Source of the DNA: an uncultured Gammaproteobacteria bacterium
GTDB taxonomy: Bacteria > Pseudomonadota > Gammaproteobacteria > Eutrophobiales > Eutrophobiaceae
DNA length: 64,000 bases
Reading direction: 5' to 3'
Assembly (NCBI GenBank): GCA_943788815.1
Contig: CALSRS010000001.1
Span: 1,487,501-1,551,500 of the forward strand
In this document: positions 60,505 through 64,000 of the stretch, piece by piece
Layout: every line of letters begins with the position of its first letter
Position numbering within the stretch: the stretch's first letter is position 1
Program-made: the position numbers and the translations under genes
The notes under the pieces: generated by a model
The model's input: the letters and a program-made list of their open reading frames with translations, nothing else
Told to the model about the DNA's origin: nothing
The model's database searches: none

Positions 60505-61343
60505 TTAACCCAGATGGGATGCATGAAACTGCAAATGCCTATCGATAAAGGTTTCTATAAAAAAGTAGCTGTGGTCATACCCTGGGTGACGTTGGATCTG
60601 GATATTACTTTTACTGTTGTTGGTCAGGGCCTCAAGATTTTCCAGTAATAACTGCTCTTTGAGAAATTCATCATCTTCTCCTTGATCAATCAATATTGGT
60701 GATAATTGATTGTTATTTTGATTTGAGAACAACATACATGCGTCATATTCTGACCAACAATCTTCATCCTCTCCCAGGTAATTTCTAAACGCCTTAATTC
60801 CCCATGGACACGAAGATGGGTTTACGATGGGGCTGAAAGCTGAAATAGATTTATAGCTTCCAGGATTTTTCAAGCCAATAGTTAACGCTCCATGCCCACC
60901 CATTGAATGACCGCTGATAGATTGATTACCATTTGCAGGAAAATGTGTATTAATAATTTCTGGCAATTCAAAAACTATATAATCATACATTTTGAAATTT
61001 TCTTCCCACGGTGCCTGAGATGCGTTCAGGTAAAATCCGGCACCCTGCCCCAGGTCATAAGCAGGGTCATCCGCGACACCCTCTCCCCGGGGGCTGGTGT
61101 CAGGTGCTACCAGGATAAGGCCAAGATCCGAAGCCATACGTCTTGCGCCCGCTTTTTGCATGAAATTCTCGTCTGTACATGTCAAACCTGACAACCAGTA
61201 AAGCACCGGTAATTTTTTATCCTCGACTAGTGCAGGCAGATATATGGAGAAAGTCATATCGCAATGATTTGCGATGGATAAATGCTGGTAACGACAATGC
61301 CAGCCGTTAAAGGATCTGTTGCGGCTTATCAGTTCTGGTTTCA

Positions 61344-61344
<1 letters not shown>
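60505..61344 (-). CDS. fghA: S-formylglutathione hydrolase
   Basis: LPVLYWLSGLTCTDENFMQKAGARRMASDLGLILVAPDTSPRGE; SISGHSMGGHGAL; HPGYDHSYFFIETFIDRH. Confidence 0.95.
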
Positions 61345-62471
<1,127 letters not shown>

Positions 62472-62555
62472 TTAGTACAGTTTATTAATTTTATTCAATA
62501 AACAATATCACAACCATTTTTGCGGACAACCAGAAAAAAATACCTGGTCAGAATA

Positions 62556-62587
62556 CAAAAAAAAACGACGATAAGCTAAACTTATCA
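62556..62587 (-). terminator. Rho-independent terminator of the Met/Cys-rich protein gene
   Basis: On the minus strand: GATAAG-TTTAG-CTTATC-GTCGTTTTTTTTT. Confidence 0.7.
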
Positions 62588-62620
62588 CCGTAATTTATTA
62601 ATGCAGAAATTTAATCTATA

Positions 62621-63070
62621 TTATTCGGCATTCATGCTGCCACCACCCATGCCTTCCATATTGTGGTCCATACCGCCCATGCCTTTCATTCCCCCCATCT
62701 CTCCCATGCCTGAGCAACAACTTCCACCCTCCATATTATGCTCCATGCCTCCCATAGCAGCACAGCAGCCACCACCTTCCATGTTATGGTCCATAGCTCC
62801 CATCTTATGTTCCATAGGCGCAGAACTGATGACATTTTCCAGGAGGATGCGCATTCCTTCTGCCAGTTTGCGTTCAGCACCACGATGATCGCCATTTTTA
62901 TGCAAGGCCAGGCCCTCATCCTTTAATATAATTACCTGTGACCTTTGATCGGTAGACAGCTCCATTCTTACCAGGGCTGCGTCTATAGCCTCGGCATCTT
63001 TTACACAGTGAGCAGCCATTACGCTGACCGTACTTAACAATAATGATAAAAGTAAAATTAATCTGTTCAT
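62621..63070 (-). CDS. Exported Met/His/Cys-rich repeat protein (putative metal binding)
   Basis: Signal peptide; repeats MDHNMEGGGCC, MEHNMEGGSCC, MDHNMEGMGGG. Confidence 0.7.
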   Translation of the reverse strand: MNRLILLLSLLLSTVSVMAAHCVKDAEAIDAALVRMELSTDQRSQVIILKDEGLALHKNGDHRGAERKLAEGMRILLENVISSAPMEHKMGAMDHNMEGGGCCAAMGGMEHNMEGGSCCSGMGEMGGMKGMGGMDHNMEGMGGGSMNAE

Positions 63071-63156
63071 ATCGATCCACTCCTAATGTTATGCATTGAT
63101 ACAATTTTAGAATACCTGCATTTCAACAATATGATGCAGGTCATAAAACCAGCTGA

Positions 63157-64000
63157 TCAGAACAGTCCTACGTAGTTTTCGGCCAAAGCGGTTGATGCGT
63201 GCAAAGATGTCGTCACGTGACGTAACTGTGATAATTGTAATTGTGCCTGGTATGGATCATTGTCACTAAACTTATGTAGCATATGGGTCATCGACCATGA
63301 AAAATATTGTGCATGCCACACATGAGGCAGACAATCTTTGGTATAAGAATCTAGATATGATCTATTATTTTTTTTAATTTTTTCTTCAATCGCACTACTT
63401 AGTATCCGCACATCTCTAAGGGCAAGATTAAGTCCTTTTGCACCAGTAGGTGGAACTATATGGGCAGAATCTCCCGCAAGAAATAGATTGCCAAATTGCA
63501 TGGGATCGGCAATAAACCCACGCATTGGGGTAATGCCTTTTTCCAGTATAGTACCTTCATTCAATGTAAAGCCTTCTTCCAGCTCCATTCTGTCCTGTAA
63601 TTCAGACCAGATCCGATCATCGGACCAGTTATTTACATTATCTTCTACATTACATTGAACATAATTTCTGACCAGAGATGGTGATCGCATACTGTGTAAG
63701 GCAAACCCCTTTTCATGATTGGCATAAATTACATTATCGGTTGATGGGGTGGCTTCTGCGAGAATTCCTAACCAGGCAAATGGAAATGCATGCTCATAAA
63801 TTGACAATTTGTTAGTGGGGATAGATTGCCTGGATACACCATGAAAACCATCACACCCTGCAATAATATCGCATTGAATATGATATTCGCTTCCTTCATG
63901 TAAATAACATATTTCAGGTTTATCTGTTTCTATATCATTCAGTTGAACATCGGAGACTTGAAAGTAAATCGGCCTTTTTTCTTTATCAACATGTGCCATC
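63157..64000 (-). CDS. pobA: 4-hydroxybenzoate 3-monooxygenase-like flavoprotein, C-terminal part (runs off window end)
   Basis: CDIIAGCDGFHGVSRQSIP, AFPFAWLGILAE, NLFLAGDSAHIVPPTGAKGLNLALRDVRILSSAI. Confidence 0.85.
   Translation of the reverse strand, partial: MAHVDKEKRPIYFQVSDVQLNDIETDKPEICYLHEGSEYHIQCDIIAGCDGFHGVSRQSIPTNKLSIYEHAFPFAWLGILAEATPSTDNVIYANHEKGFALHSMRSPSLVRNYVQCNVEDNVNNWSDDRIWSELQDRMELEEGFTLNEGTILEKGITPMRGFIADPMQFGNLFLAGDSAHIVPPTGAKGLNLALRDVRILSSAIEEKIKKNNRSYLDSYTKDCLPHVWHAQYFSWSMTHMLHKFSDNDPYQAQLQLSQLRHVTTSLHASTALAENYVGLF

Overview
A 64 kb, low-to-moderate GC window, probably from a gammaproteobacterium. The taxon is inferred from the proteins, not measured. Main blocks: (1) a left accessory/catabolic block with three YtcJ-like exported amidohydrolases, a decayed fourth copy, an exported alpha/beta hydrolase, a TonB receptor, two cupins and an EamA transporter. 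(2) A minus-strand MoxR/DUF58/VWA cluster in the order of mxaRSACKL, with no mxaFJGI in the window. (3) A minus-strand envelope operon: HEAT-repeat protein, two SLH-like paralogs, an FtsE-like ATPase, an FtsX-like permease and an EnvC/PcsB-like coiled-coil exported protein without a LytM domain. This is my best candidate for an undescribed system. (4) An Ada-type methyltransferase, a TetR-MFP-RND operon with a tandem operator-like palindrome, and an aromatic/keto-acid catabolic block (CMD, OCD/mu-crystallin, bicupin, DapA-like, Pht5-like, TRAP/TAXI). (5) A tRNA-Met(CAU) carrying a 6.4 kb integrative element bounded by an exact 45 bp direct repeat; it holds an integrase, a DUF3631 remnant cut near an IS3-family insertion, and a protease cassette flanked by REP-like palindromes. 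(6) A putative copper-uptake locus, glutathione-dependent formaldehyde oxidation genes, a Met/Cys-rich repeat protein and a partial pobA. Two genes (M24 peptidase, TAXI protein) are each split by one in-frame stop codon. All family calls come from reading the translations; no database search was run.
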